NCBI RefSeq assembly: GCF_000786215.1
Contig: NZ_JROG01000009.1
Location: 186,001 to 250,000, forward strand
Reading direction: 5' to 3'
Origin: Sphingomonas sp. 35-24ZXX
Lineage (GTDB): Bacteria; Pseudomonadota; Alphaproteobacteria; Sphingomonadales; Sphingomonadaceae
DNA length: 64,000 bases
This document shows positions 17,615-24,827 of this stretch, one piece after another (position 1 is the first letter of the stretch; each line of letters begins with the position of its first letter). The notes beneath the pieces are model-generated. The model was not told the origin of the DNA. It did no database searches and saw only the letters and a program-made list of their open reading frames with translations. A program made the translations under genes and the position numbers.

Positions 17615-18342
17615 TCCGGACATATGCAACGCTTGCGGCCCTGATGCTGGCCGTGCTCGGCGTGCAGGGCGCATCGGCGGCCGAGCGACGCTATACCCTC
17701 TCGACCTTCGACAAGGTGCGGATCGAAGGCGATGTCGCGGTGGAGATCGTATCGGGCACTGCGCCGTCAGCGCTGGCGATCGGCGATCCGCGTGCGCTCG
17801 ACGCACTGACGGTGAGGGTGCAGGGCGGCACGCTCTCCATCCGCCGTGCGCGCGCCAGCCAGCTGACCGAGCGCCGCCAACAGTCCGCAACGCCCGATGC
17901 GCTTCCGCTGGTGCGGTTGAGCGCGCGAGCGGTGCAGTCGCTGATGCTGCAGGGCCATGGCAGCGTCCGGATCGACCGGCTGACCGGCGCAAAGCCCAAC
18001 GCCACGCTGAATGGCAGCGGCTCGATCGACATCGGCGCGGTCCAGGCCGATGCGCTGGCGCTCAACGTCAGTGGCAGCGGCAGCCTGAAGGCCGCCGGCA
18101 TGGCGACAAGCGCGCGCGCAGTGATGCTGGGCGATGGGTTGATCGAGGCGACGGGCCTCAGCCTCGCCAGCCTCGACCTGTTCGGCGAGGGGCCGGTGCG
18201 CGCGCGGATGACCGTGGATGGTCCGGCGCGGATCTCGGTGATGGGCGATGCGCAGATCGAGATCGGCGGTCAGTCGATCTGCACCATCCGTCAGAGCGCG
18301 GCGAACGCGATTACCTGCGGCTCGATCGAGAAACCGCGCTAG
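17611..18342 (+). CDS. Secreted GIN-domain (DUF2807) protein
   Basis: 243 residues. The start is the ATG of an ATGA overlap with the methyltransferase, giving a clean signal peptide (MIRTYATLAALMLAVLGVQG, cleavage after ASA). The mature part has the DUF2807 pattern FDKVRIEGDVAVEIVSGTA and repeated glycine-rich turns (LNGSGSIDIGAV, NVSGSGSLKAAG), and ends CTIRQSAANAITCGS, much like the end of the first GIN protein. Repeats are less regular than in the first copy. It is secreted without a lipobox. Confidence 0.85.
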   Translation: MIRTYATLAALMLAVLGVQGASAAERRYTLSTFDKVRIEGDVAVEIVSGTAPSALAIGDPRALDALTVRVQGGTLSIRRARASQLTERRQQSATPDALPLVRLSARAVQSLMLQGHGSVRIDRLTGAKPNATLNGSGSIDIGAVQADALALNVSGSGSLKAAGMATSARAVMLGDGLIEATGLSLASLDLFGEGPVRARMTVDGPARISVMGDAQIEIGGQSICTIRQSAANAITCGSIEKPR

Positions 18343-18348
18343 GCCGGG

Positions 18349-18540
18349 TCAGCGTTTTCGGCGGTCCATGTACCACAAGGCGCCGTGCAGCGCGAAGCCG
18401 CCGCCGAGGCCTGCCAGAAAACCGATCGAGGGCTGGCCCAGGAATCCGCCGATGATCGTGCCGCCGAGCGTACCCAGCGCCATGAACACGCCGCCCGCGC
18501 GGGCGGGGGGGCGAGAGCTGTCAGATGTGTCGTTGACCAT
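18349..18540 (-). CDS. Small membrane protein with glycine-rich transmembrane hairpin
   Basis: 63 residues from the ATG at 18540, chosen over an upstream start at 18594 because the extra residues are basic and uninformative. A charged N-terminus (MVNDTSDSSRPPARAG) leads into two glycine-rich hydrophobic helices (GGTIIGGFLGQPSIGFLAGL and a short GFALHGALWYM) and ends DRRKR. It is convergent with the GIN-domain gene, 6 bp apart. No function is recognised. Confidence 0.6.
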   Translation of the reverse strand: MVNDTSDSSRPPARAGGVFMALGTLGGTIIGGFLGQPSIGFLAGLGGGFALHGALWYMDRRKR

Positions 18541-18723
18541 GTGTCGGCCCTTGCCACGGCTGGCCGCCCTTTGCCAATGCCAATCGCGCGGCATGGCAAA
18601 TGCGAAACCCTAACACGAAATTTACCACGCCGGTTGAGCCTTCCTCCACAGCGCGCCTGTATCCCGGTTCGACCAGCAGCCACTTTTCCGATGGCGGCCA
18701 GAACAAGAGGACAGACGATCCGC

Positions 18724-18933
18724 ATGAACCTGCCCTATATCGGAAGCCGCGAAGCCTATGAGGATGCCTGCCTGCTGCTGTCGCGCTATGGCGAGACTGC
18801 GGGCATCGAGGCCTCGGACCGGGCAGAAGCGGCGCGGGCACGCGGCAACCACATCCATTTCTGCCACTGGCGCCAGATCGAACGGCTGCTGGTGATCCTG
18901 TCGATCGACCAGAGCATCGGGACGATTCACTGA
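18724..18933 (+). CDS. Small alpha-helical hypothetical protein
   Basis: 69 residues. The pattern AYEDACLLLSRYG, AAEARARGN and HFCHWRQIERLLVIL suggests a compact helical protein like other small sphingomonad proteins in which a residue pair YG is followed by a conserved RxRGNxxxFxxWRxIE block. I do not recognise a named domain. The ATG at 18724 is preceded by GAGGACAGACGATCCGC, a usable ribosome site. Confidence 0.55.
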   Translation: MNLPYIGSREAYEDACLLLSRYGETAGIEASDRAEAARARGNHIHFCHWRQIERLLVILSIDQSIGTIH

Positions 18934-19154
18934 GGGGCGAGAGTGATCAGTCTGGCGATCGTGGCCTGAGAGAAGGCCAGATCAGCACAAGCACGCCTGG
19001 GCGCGATCAAGCCCACCGAGATCCAACCAAGCACTGCTTTGCTGCAAAGCGCTGGCGGGCAATCGCGACCCATGGGCGCGAAGCCTTCGACAGTCTCAGG
19101 CTGAGCGGAGGGCTGTATGGCGTTGCAGAGGGATGCGAAGCTACGCGCCGCGCC
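18934..19154. other. Intergenic stretch with one dispersed-repeat copy
   Basis: No gene is supported in this 221-bp stretch. It contains a 26-nt copy of the dispersed repeat at 19083-19108, differing by one base from the two copies near 33.9 and 34.3 kb. Confidence 0.6.
19083..19108 (+). repeat. Dispersed CTTCGACAG..CTCAGGCTGAGCGG repeat, copy 1
   Basis: This copy reads GCCTTCGACAGTCTCAGG then CTGAGCGG; it matches the copies at 33925-33952 and 34285-34312 except for one T in place of G. It lies between genes. Confidence 0.8.
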
Positions 19155-20249
19155 TTAGGTTTCCCCACCAACCGCCTTCACCACCCCACCGCTCACGCTC
19201 CAGTCGGCGCGGCCCGGCGTTGGCACCGCGTCGAACAGGCTCGCATCGGTCCCCGTCATCCACACCTGGCCCGAGCGCTCGGCCAATTGCTCGTACAGCG
19301 CGGCGCGGCGCGCTGGGTCTAGATGGGCTGCGACCTCGTCGAGCAGCAGAATCAGGCGGCTGCCGCGCCGCTGTGCCACCAGATCGGCATGCGCCAGGAT
19401 GATCGCGATCAGCATCGCCTTCTGCTCGCCGGTCGAGCACAAAGCCGCTGCCTGGCCCTTCTGCCGCATTGTCACGACGAGATCGTCGCGGTGCGGCCCT
19501 GCGAGCGCACGTCCCGCTGCCCGGTCGCGTGATCGGCCCGCCTTCAGCGCTCCCGCGAGCGTGCCCGCCTCGGTCGGCCCCTTGCGTTCCAGCGCCAGCG
19601 CGGGCTGCGCGAACGGCCCGGCATCAAGCGCGCCGATCTGCGCATCGAGCGCCAGCAGCGTATCGCCGCGCGCTTCGGCGAGCGCCGCGCCATGCTCTGC
19701 CATCCGCATTTCCAGCGCGTCGATCCAGCCCGGATCGACCGGGCGCTCGGCGCTGAGCAGCCGGTTGCGTTCACGCATCGCTCCCTCGTAGCGCGCGGCA
19801 TGGCTTGCGTGCGCGGGATAGAGCGCCAGCACCAGCCGGTCGAGAAACCGCCGCCTGCCGCCTGCGCTTTCCAGGAACAGCCGATCCATCGCCGGGGTCA
19901 GCCAGACGACCGCGAGCCAGTCGGCGAGGCTCGTTGCTGCAGCCGCAGCGCCGTTGACGCGCACCTGTCGCCGCGATGGCGCATCCGCATTGGTCCCGGT
20001 ACCGATCCGCACCTCTTCTTGCCAAAGCGCCGCCGCTATGGCAAAGCCGCCGGGCCCCTGCTGGCGCGCCATCTGCTCGATCGCGGCGCGGCGCATGCCC
20101 CGGCCCGGCGCGAGCAGCGAGATCGCTTCGAGGATGTTGGTCTTGCCCGCGCCATTGTCGCCCCAGATCACGTTGAACCGCGCGCCCGCCACGATGCGGC
20201 TTTCGGCGTGGTTGCGAAACTGGGTGAGAGAGAGGGAAGAGAGCGCCAT
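19155..20249 (-). CDS. recF: DNA replication and repair protein RecF
   Basis: 364 residues from the ATG at 20249, where MALSSLSLTQFRNHAE matches the conserved RecF N-terminus. Walker A is GDNGAGKT (30-37), the signature and Walker B regions are CSTGEQKAMLIAIILAHADL and RLILLLDEVAAHLDP. It loads RecA onto gapped DNA as part of RecFOR. It stands alone rather than in the dnaA-dnaN-recF order of many bacteria, as is common in alphaproteobacteria. Confidence 0.94.
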   Translation of the reverse strand: MALSSLSLTQFRNHAESRIVAGARFNVIWGDNGAGKTNILEAISLLAPGRGMRRAAIEQMARQQGPGGFAIAAALWQEEVRIGTGTNADAPSRRQVRVNGAAAAATSLADWLAVVWLTPAMDRLFLESAGGRRRFLDRLVLALYPAHASHAARYEGAMRERNRLLSAERPVDPGWIDALEMRMAEHGAALAEARGDTLLALDAQIGALDAGPFAQPALALERKGPTEAGTLAGALKAGRSRDRAAGRALAGPHRDDLVVTMRQKGQAAALCSTGEQKAMLIAIILAHADLVAQRRGSRLILLLDEVAAHLDPARRAALYEQLAERSGQVWMTGTDASLFDAVPTPGRADWSVSGGVVKAVGGET

Positions 20250-20505
20250 CTGCGCGCGGCTATAGCGCCTTGCGCGACGGGCCGCGCGCAAAATCGCAAA
20301 CCGCAGCCAAGGCGCAAAATCCGCGATGCCAAAGAATCGTGAATATTCCCAAAACTTCGCATTCAGCTAGCGTCAAGATTTGTGTCATCGTGTATAGGGT
20401 ATTGAAATATAGTCATTTTTCAGTTTGGCACGCCCCGTGCAATGTATCTGGCATCTCCCGACGGACAGTCCGAAGGGACCCAGACACACTGAAAGGACCC
20501 AAACC
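20250..20505. other. A+T-rich regulatory gap between recF and the PspC unit
   Basis: This 256-bp gap is markedly A+T-rich from about 20330 to 20430. It holds the sigma-54-like promoter at 20425-20442 and a small hairpin CGGAC-A-GTCCG at 20462-20472 in the leader. The A+T-rich part upstream of the promoter is a plausible enhancer-binding site. Confidence 0.5.
20425..20442 (+). promoter_or_regulatory. Sigma-54 (RpoN) promoter candidate for the microprotein-PspC unit
   Basis: TTGGCACGCCCCGTGCAA fits the -24/-12 consensus TGGCAC-N5-TTGCW, with GG and GC spaced correctly and one mismatch (GTGCA for TTGCA). Transcription would begin near 20452, about 54 nt before the microprotein start. Psp operons of enterobacteria are sigma-54 dependent, so the match agrees with the PspC gene downstream. 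Confidence 0.65.
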
Positions 20506-20634
20506 ATGTTCTCGATCTCGAACTTCAACAGCAACCTGATCGCTGCGATCTGCGCTTTTGCCACCTCGGCACTTTTCATCGGCCTGAGCGTAGGCCCGGC
20601 AGAAATCGGCACGATGTCGGCGATGATCGTCTGA
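20506..20634 (+). CDS. 42-residue membrane microprotein upstream of pspC
   Basis: The ATG at 20506 is preceded by GAAAGG with 7 nt spacing. The product is hydrophobic in the middle (NLIAAICAFATSALFIGLSV), so it is probably a single-pass inner-membrane or cleaved secreted peptide. It is the first gene after the sigma-54-like promoter and 44 bp upstream of the PspC gene. Annotation pipelines would easily miss it because of its size. No family is recognised. Confidence 0.6.
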   Translation: MFSISNFNSNLIAAICAFATSALFIGLSVGPAEIGTMSAMIV

Positions 20635-20678
20635 TCGCACACCGCATCGAATATCCACGGGTTTTAAGGGAAACCATC

Positions 20679-20867
20679 ATGAAGAACCGCGCATTTCATC
20701 TCGACAAGTCGAACGGCAAGCTGATGGGCGTGTGCTCGGGCATCGCCAACTATTTCGACTGGGATGCCAATTTCATCCGCATCGCCTTCGTGCTCGCCGC
20801 CCTGTTCGGCGTTGGCGCACCGGTGCTGATCTATCTGGTCATCGGCCTCGTCGCCTCCGACCGGTAA
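20679..20867 (+). CDS. pspC: PspC-domain membrane protein
   Basis: 62 residues, essentially one PspC domain: a soluble lead (KNRAFHLDKSNGKLMGVCSG), then IANYFDWDANFIRI and a hydrophobic helix (VLAALFGVGAPVLIYLVIGL). PspC proteins sense or respond to membrane stress with PspA/PspB in the phage-shock response. This form lacks the longer C-terminal tail of E. coli PspC. Neither pspA nor pspB is adjacent. Shine-Dalgarno AAGGGAAA lies upstream. Confidence 0.88.
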   Translation: MKNRAFHLDKSNGKLMGVCSGIANYFDWDANFIRIAFVLAALFGVGAPVLIYLVIGLVASDR

Positions 20868-20888
20868 GGGAATGCAGCCTATGCCTGA

Positions 20889-21647
20889 TCACACCCGGGT
20901 GCTGAACGGCGTGAAATCGGTGGCGGTATCGAACACCTCCACACCTTCGCGCCGTTTCAGCCATCCGACCACCGCATAGGTCACCGGGGTCAGCACCACC
21001 TCCCAGCTGACCTTGAGCAGCCAGTTGGTGATCATCACCGTGATCACCTGCGACGTCTCCCACTCTCCGTAAAACGCGAGCGGATAGAAGATCAGGCTGT
21101 CGACGCCCTGGCCGACCACCGTCGAGCCGATCGTCCGGGTCCACAGCATCCGCCCTTGCGTCCACAGCTTCATCCGCGCCATCACATAGCTGTTGACGAA
21201 CTCGCCCGCCCAGAAGGCGACGATCGACGCGAAAACGATGCGCGGGACCTGGCCGAACACCGATTCATACGCGGCCTGGCCATCCCAACCCTCCGCCGGC
21301 GGCAGGCTCACCACCACCCAGCTCATGAATGCCATGAACAGCAGTGCGCCGAACCCGGCCCAGATCACCCGACGCGCGCGGGCATAGCCGTAGATCTCGG
21401 TGAGCACGTCGCCGATGACATAGCCCAGCGGGAAGAACAGAATGCCCGCGCCATAGACCCATTGCTCTGCGCCGATGGTAATGAACGTCGGCTTGGCCGC
21501 GCCGATCACGTTCGAGAGCAGCAGCACAGTGACGAACGCCGCCATCACGAAATCGTAATAGCGGAACTGGTGGGTGGCGGGGTCGAACCCGGTGGCGGGC
21601 GAGGGGCCCGCGCCGGGGGCGGGGGTCACGGGAGAGGGCGTCTGCAT
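20889..21647 (-). CDS. Queuosine precursor transporter (YhhQ family)
   Basis: 252 residues with about six membrane helices. The family blocks ANVIGA-like LLSNVIGAAKPTF, FPLGYVIGDVLTEIYGYARA, AFWAGEFVNSYVMARMK and STVVGQGVDSLIFYPLAF are all present. YhhQ-type (VUT/ECF-like) carriers import queuine precursors preQ0/preQ1 used to make the tRNA wobble base queuosine. The N-terminal 25 residues are a variable Pro/Gly-rich extension. No queuosine-synthesis gene or preQ1 riboswitch is visible nearby. Confidence 0.9.
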   Translation of the reverse strand: MQTPSPVTPAPGAGPSPATGFDPATHQFRYYDFVMAAFVTVLLLSNVIGAAKPTFITIGAEQWVYGAGILFFPLGYVIGDVLTEIYGYARARRVIWAGFGALLFMAFMSWVVVSLPPAEGWDGQAAYESVFGQVPRIVFASIVAFWAGEFVNSYVMARMKLWTQGRMLWTRTIGSTVVGQGVDSLIFYPLAFYGEWETSQVITVMITNWLLKVSWEVVLTPVTYAVVGWLKRREGVEVFDTATDFTPFSTRV

Positions 21648-21947
21648 CGTCCTTCGCCATATCGCGGTTTACAGCCCCATGCAAAGCCCGCTATTGCCCG
21701 CCCCACACGGCGCGCGCCCTTGAAGCCGCTGGCGGTGGTGGCACAGCAGCGCCAGTGCCCGGCGATCCCGACGGCACATGCCGAGCTTTTGGTGCCGCCG
21801 ATTGTGAAGACCTTGCTGCCCGAATGATCGACGGCCAGGCCAGCATCGACAAGCTGATCGCGCTGCAGGCTTGGGCCATAGGAACTAGTGGTCTTGCAGT
21901 GTCGCGCCATCCATCTGAATGACTACATTTGGGGTATTGATCGGTGG
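21648..21947. other. 300-bp stretch without a supported gene
   Basis: Short open frames on both strands here do not resemble any protein I know. A forward frame ending at 21827 (PLKPLAVVAQQRQCPAIPTA, then HAELLVPPIVKTLLPE) has a protein-like look and might be the tail of a decayed gene, but no start or domain supports it. It marks the edge of the accessory segment that runs to tRNA-Arg. Confidence 0.4.
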
Positions 21948-22862
21948 CTAGCTATTCTCATCGATCAGGTTTGGTATCATGGGGTCACCATCATCTGGGT
22001 CATCGATATAAAGTTCGCCAGAAGTTAGATCTGTGCCGGCGCCAGCGCGCCTTTCAGAAAGCGTCATGCCATCCTCGAACTGGGAGTTGAATGTAGCATC
22101 CAGCTCAATCAACACATCGCGTCTATATTCCTTGATATCAGCCCATTCGGAATCCGTAACATCAAAGTATATTAGCAATCTGCGTCGATCAGATGGCGGT
22201 ATAATCACGCAATCGGTGATCCGCTCGATTAAAAGGCGTTCTTTAGTTTTTCCTTTTCTGAGGTATATCTTCAAATCAGATGACAAATTAAACGCTGGAG
22301 TAGATCCAGCATTAAATAGATGAGCGTCGGCTTCGATTGCAACGTTCCCCTTCATTTCGTGGATTTTTATAGATGTCTCTTTCCAGTAAACGAAGGGTTC
22401 TAGCTGGAGTTTCGTCGCTGTACCTTGATGAACTCTGGACTTCTCTGCTTCTTTGTAAGCTAGCCTTGCATAGAAAGCCGCTGCGAATGCAGCTGCGCAG
22501 GTCAAGCCACCGATTATTAATCCCAACAAAGTCATTTTGGCGACTTCATAGCTGATCAATACTGATGCTTCAGCTGCATCTGCGGATCGCATTTGTTGGA
22601 TCAGATCCTCGGTTTTTAAACGATGTTCCTCTGCTGCGTCTGCACAGCGGTCGAACTCAGCAAGTGCTGCATCGTCAGCAAGTTTGGATAATTTTTCAGG
22701 GTGGCAACTTGAGCCTCCTGCCCGATAGGCGGATGAGGAGGTGGCGCCTGCATCATTTCGCAGCGGCGTTGGACCTGAGGGGACAAATGAAAACCAAAGT
22801 AAGAGTGACAGGATTATCAGCCCGCCCACCAAAGATATCTTAATCGGATTGGCCATTGTCAT
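21948..22862 (-). CDS. Hypothetical membrane-anchored protein in an A+T-rich island
   Basis: 304 residues from the ATG at 22862 (or 22856). One hydrophobic helix lies at the N-terminus (SLVGGLIILSLLLWFSFVPS), and a second long one near residues 110-140 (MTLLGLIIGGLTCAAAFAAA). Between them is a small cysteine-containing loop with a helical segment. The C-terminal soluble domain is beta-rich (LEPFVYWKETSIKI, YFDVTDSEWADIKEYRRDVL) and ends in an acidic tail. Similar two-helix proteins with a beta C-domain occur as orphans in mobile regions. Base composition is clearly lower in G+C than the neighbours. No function is assigned. Confidence 0.65.
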   Translation of the reverse strand: MTMANPIKISLVGGLIILSLLLWFSFVPSGPTPLRNDAGATSSSAYRAGGSSCHPEKLSKLADDAALAEFDRCADAAEEHRLKTEDLIQQMRSADAAEASVLISYEVAKMTLLGLIIGGLTCAAAFAAAFYARLAYKEAEKSRVHQGTATKLQLEPFVYWKETSIKIHEMKGNVAIEADAHLFNAGSTPAFNLSSDLKIYLRKGKTKERLLIERITDCVIIPPSDRRRLLIYFDVTDSEWADIKEYRRDVLIELDATFNSQFEDGMTLSERRAGAGTDLTSGELYIDDPDDGDPMIPNLIDENS

Positions 22863-22956
22863 TATGCTACATAAGCGTTGTAGGTTAGGTGTCGGACAGT
22901 TTGTCCCCGACATTTGACCCAAAGTCCATATGTCATGACCCTCCCATGTATTAAGA

Positions 22957-23196
22957 TCAGCGCGAACGTGGCGATTTTCCTGGTTGGCTTCCTAGGATGC
23001 CATTGTTTCCGGCGCTGACCCGCTTGGGCAACTGGTCCATCAGGGTAATGTTGATGATGCCGCGTTCCTTGGCATAATCGTACCCCTGTAGCCCGCGCAG
23101 CACGATCCACGCAAAGCTCTGGCCGTCGCCGTTCGGCTTGATCTACTCGATGCGGTCTGGGTCATAAGTGATGATGGCGAATCGGCGGCGCGGCAT
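22957..23196 (-). pseudogene. Broken ORF with internal amber stop, near tRNA-Arg
   Basis: Reading the minus strand from the ATG at 23196 gives MPRRRFAIITYDPDRIE, a TAG stop, and then in the same frame IKPNGDGQSFAWIVLRGLQG and YDYAKERGIINITLMDQLPK. The protein-like character continues straight through the stop, so this looks like a decayed gene; a single C-to-T change (CAG to TAG) would explain it. The family is not recognised. It sits between the A+T-rich orphan gene and tRNA-Arg, where remnants of integrated elements are often found. Confidence 0.5.
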
Positions 23197-23377
23197 GCGC
23201 CTTTGTTCTCACTGTGTTCTCGTTGCGTCAACCGATCAGGCCGTTCTCAGTGTGTCAGCTTTTGTGTCAATCCTGTGCCACCCTCTGCCGCGCGTTGCCG
23301 CTGTGTTCCGTTTCCGTTGACAGCACCACCGGGCAAGACTACCCGAAAACCACGGCTTTCCGCCGTCCAATCACCGC

Positions 23378-23454
23378 GCGCCCTTAGCTCAGCTGGATAG
23401 AGCACGAGACTTCTAATCTTGAGGCCACAGGTTCGACTCCTGTAGGGCGCGCCA
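23378..23454 (+). tRNA. tRNA-Arg, anticodon TCT
   Basis: 77 nt including an encoded CCA. Acceptor stem GCGCCCT pairs with AGGGCGC; the D arm contains AGCTCAGCTGGATAGAGC; the anticodon stem-loop is CGAGA-CTTCTAA-TCTTG, giving anticodon TCT (reads AGA/AGG); the T arm contains GGTTCGACTCC. The gene body is complete. The accessory segment lies on its 5' side. Confidence 0.97.
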
Positions 23455-23636
23455 GAATTCCCCTGAGATTGTGCGGTCGGTGCGCGCAGGGCGTGGTTCC
23501 CGGGTCTTGTCGGATCCGACCTGCGCGGTCTTGAGCGGGCCAAGCCAGGGTTTGGGGTGGCGTAAAAATGCTACTTCCCGCTGCCGTGCGGATGCTGCTA
23601 GGGGCAGCCGATTCCCGGATTACGGATTGGACGAAA

Positions 23637-24389
23637 ATGGCGATTACGACTGTCGAGGTTCTGACGACGCACCAGTGGAACACTGGCCTGTTCTCCTTCA
23701 CCGTGTCGCGGCCGCCATCGTTCCGGTTCGTCAGCGGCCAGTTCGTGATGCTGGGCCTGATGATCAACGGCAAGCCGCTGCTGCGCGCCTATTCGATCGT
23801 CTCGCCCGCATGGGACGAAACGCTCGAGTTTTTGAGCATCATCGTGCCCGATGGCCCGCTGACCAGCCATCTGTACAAGATCAAGCCCGGTGACGAGATC
23901 CTGCTGGGCGCCAAGCCCACCGGCACGCTGACGCTCGATGCGCTGCTACCGGGCAAGCGCCTGCACCTGATCGGCACAGGTACTGGTCTTGCGCCGTGGA
24001 TGTCGATCATCCGCGATCCCGATGCCTATGAGCGCTACGAACAGATCACGGTGCAGCACACCGTGCGCGATATCCAGGACCTGGCCTATCGCGAAGAGCT
24101 CGAAGCGCGGATGGAGCACGATCCTCTGGTGGGTGAGCTCGCAGTGACGCGGCTGACCTATGACCAGTCGGTGACCAAGTGCCCGACCTGGACCGGCGAG
24201 AACCGCCGCATCACCACCCGCATCGAATGTGGCGACTATCCACTGAACCCGGAAACCGACCGTGTGATGCTGTGCGGCAGCATGGCGATGATCAAGGAAA
24301 CCGGCGCGCTGCTGGAAAGCCTGGGCTTTGTCGAAGGCGCGCAGTCGAACCCCGGCACCTATGTGCTGGAGCGTGCGTTCGTCGGCTGA
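23637..24389 (+). CDS. fpr: Ferredoxin--NADP(+) reductase
   Basis: 250 residues from the ATG at 23637; upstream in-frame starts add unrelated residues. FAD is bound by RAYSIVSP (50-57) and the NADP domain by GTGTGLAPWMS (113-123). The C-terminus (PGTYVLERAFVG) matches bacterial Fpr. It transfers electrons between NADPH and ferredoxin or flavodoxin and is often induced by oxidative stress. It lies about 180 bp after tRNA-Arg and converges on the thioesterase gene. Confidence 0.93.
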   Translation: MAITTVEVLTTHQWNTGLFSFTVSRPPSFRFVSGQFVMLGLMINGKPLLRAYSIVSPAWDETLEFLSIIVPDGPLTSHLYKIKPGDEILLGAKPTGTLTLDALLPGKRLHLIGTGTGLAPWMSIIRDPDAYERYEQITVQHTVRDIQDLAYREELEARMEHDPLVGELAVTRLTYDQSVTKCPTWTGENRRITTRIECGDYPLNPETDRVMLCGSMAMIKETGALLESLGFVEGAQSNPGTYVLERAFVG

Positions 24390-24392
24390 CGA

Positions 24393-24827
24393 TCAGCTGC
24401 GGATCGCCTCGAGCGCGGTCCGCAGGTCTTCTGGCAGCGGTACCGGGCGGCGGGTGTCGCGGTCGACATAGACATGGGTGAAATGGCCGGCGGCCGCCGC
24501 TGCATCCTCGTCATTCGCGAACAACCCGACCGCATAGCGCACCGAGCTGGTGCCGATATGGTCGACGCGCACGCCCGCATGGATCGTGTCGGGAAAGGCG
24601 GTGGGCGCAAAATAGGCGCAGCCCGTTTCCACCACCAATCCGATCACCGCGCCGGCATGGATATCGAGCGCGCCCGCCTTGATCAGATATTCGTTCACCG
24701 CGGTGTCGAACCAGAAATAATAGACCGAGTTGTTGACGTGACCGTAGATGTCATTGTCCGACCAGCGGGTGCTGATCTGCGTGTACGCGGGATATTGCGC
24801 GCGCGACGGGCGAGCGGGGCGGCTCAT
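24393..24827 (-). CDS. Hotdog-fold acyl-CoA thioesterase
   Basis: 144 residues. [20 protein letters not shown] contains the catalytic Asp and the D-x-GHVNN signature of the 4-hydroxybenzoyl-CoA thioesterase/YbgC group, and the rest ([28 protein letters not shown]) fits a single hotdog domain. It hydrolyses an acyl-CoA; substrate unknown. The start ATG overlaps the stop codon of the thiolase-like gene upstream (ATGA), so the two are coupled. Confidence 0.87.
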   Translation of the reverse strand: MSRPARPSRAQYPAYTQISTRWSDNDIYGHVNNSVYYFWFDTAVNEYLIKAGALDIHAGAVIGLVVETGCAYFAPTAFPDTIHAGVRVDHIGTSSVRYAVGLFANDEDAAAAAGHFTHVYVDRDTRRPVPLPEDLRTALEAIRS

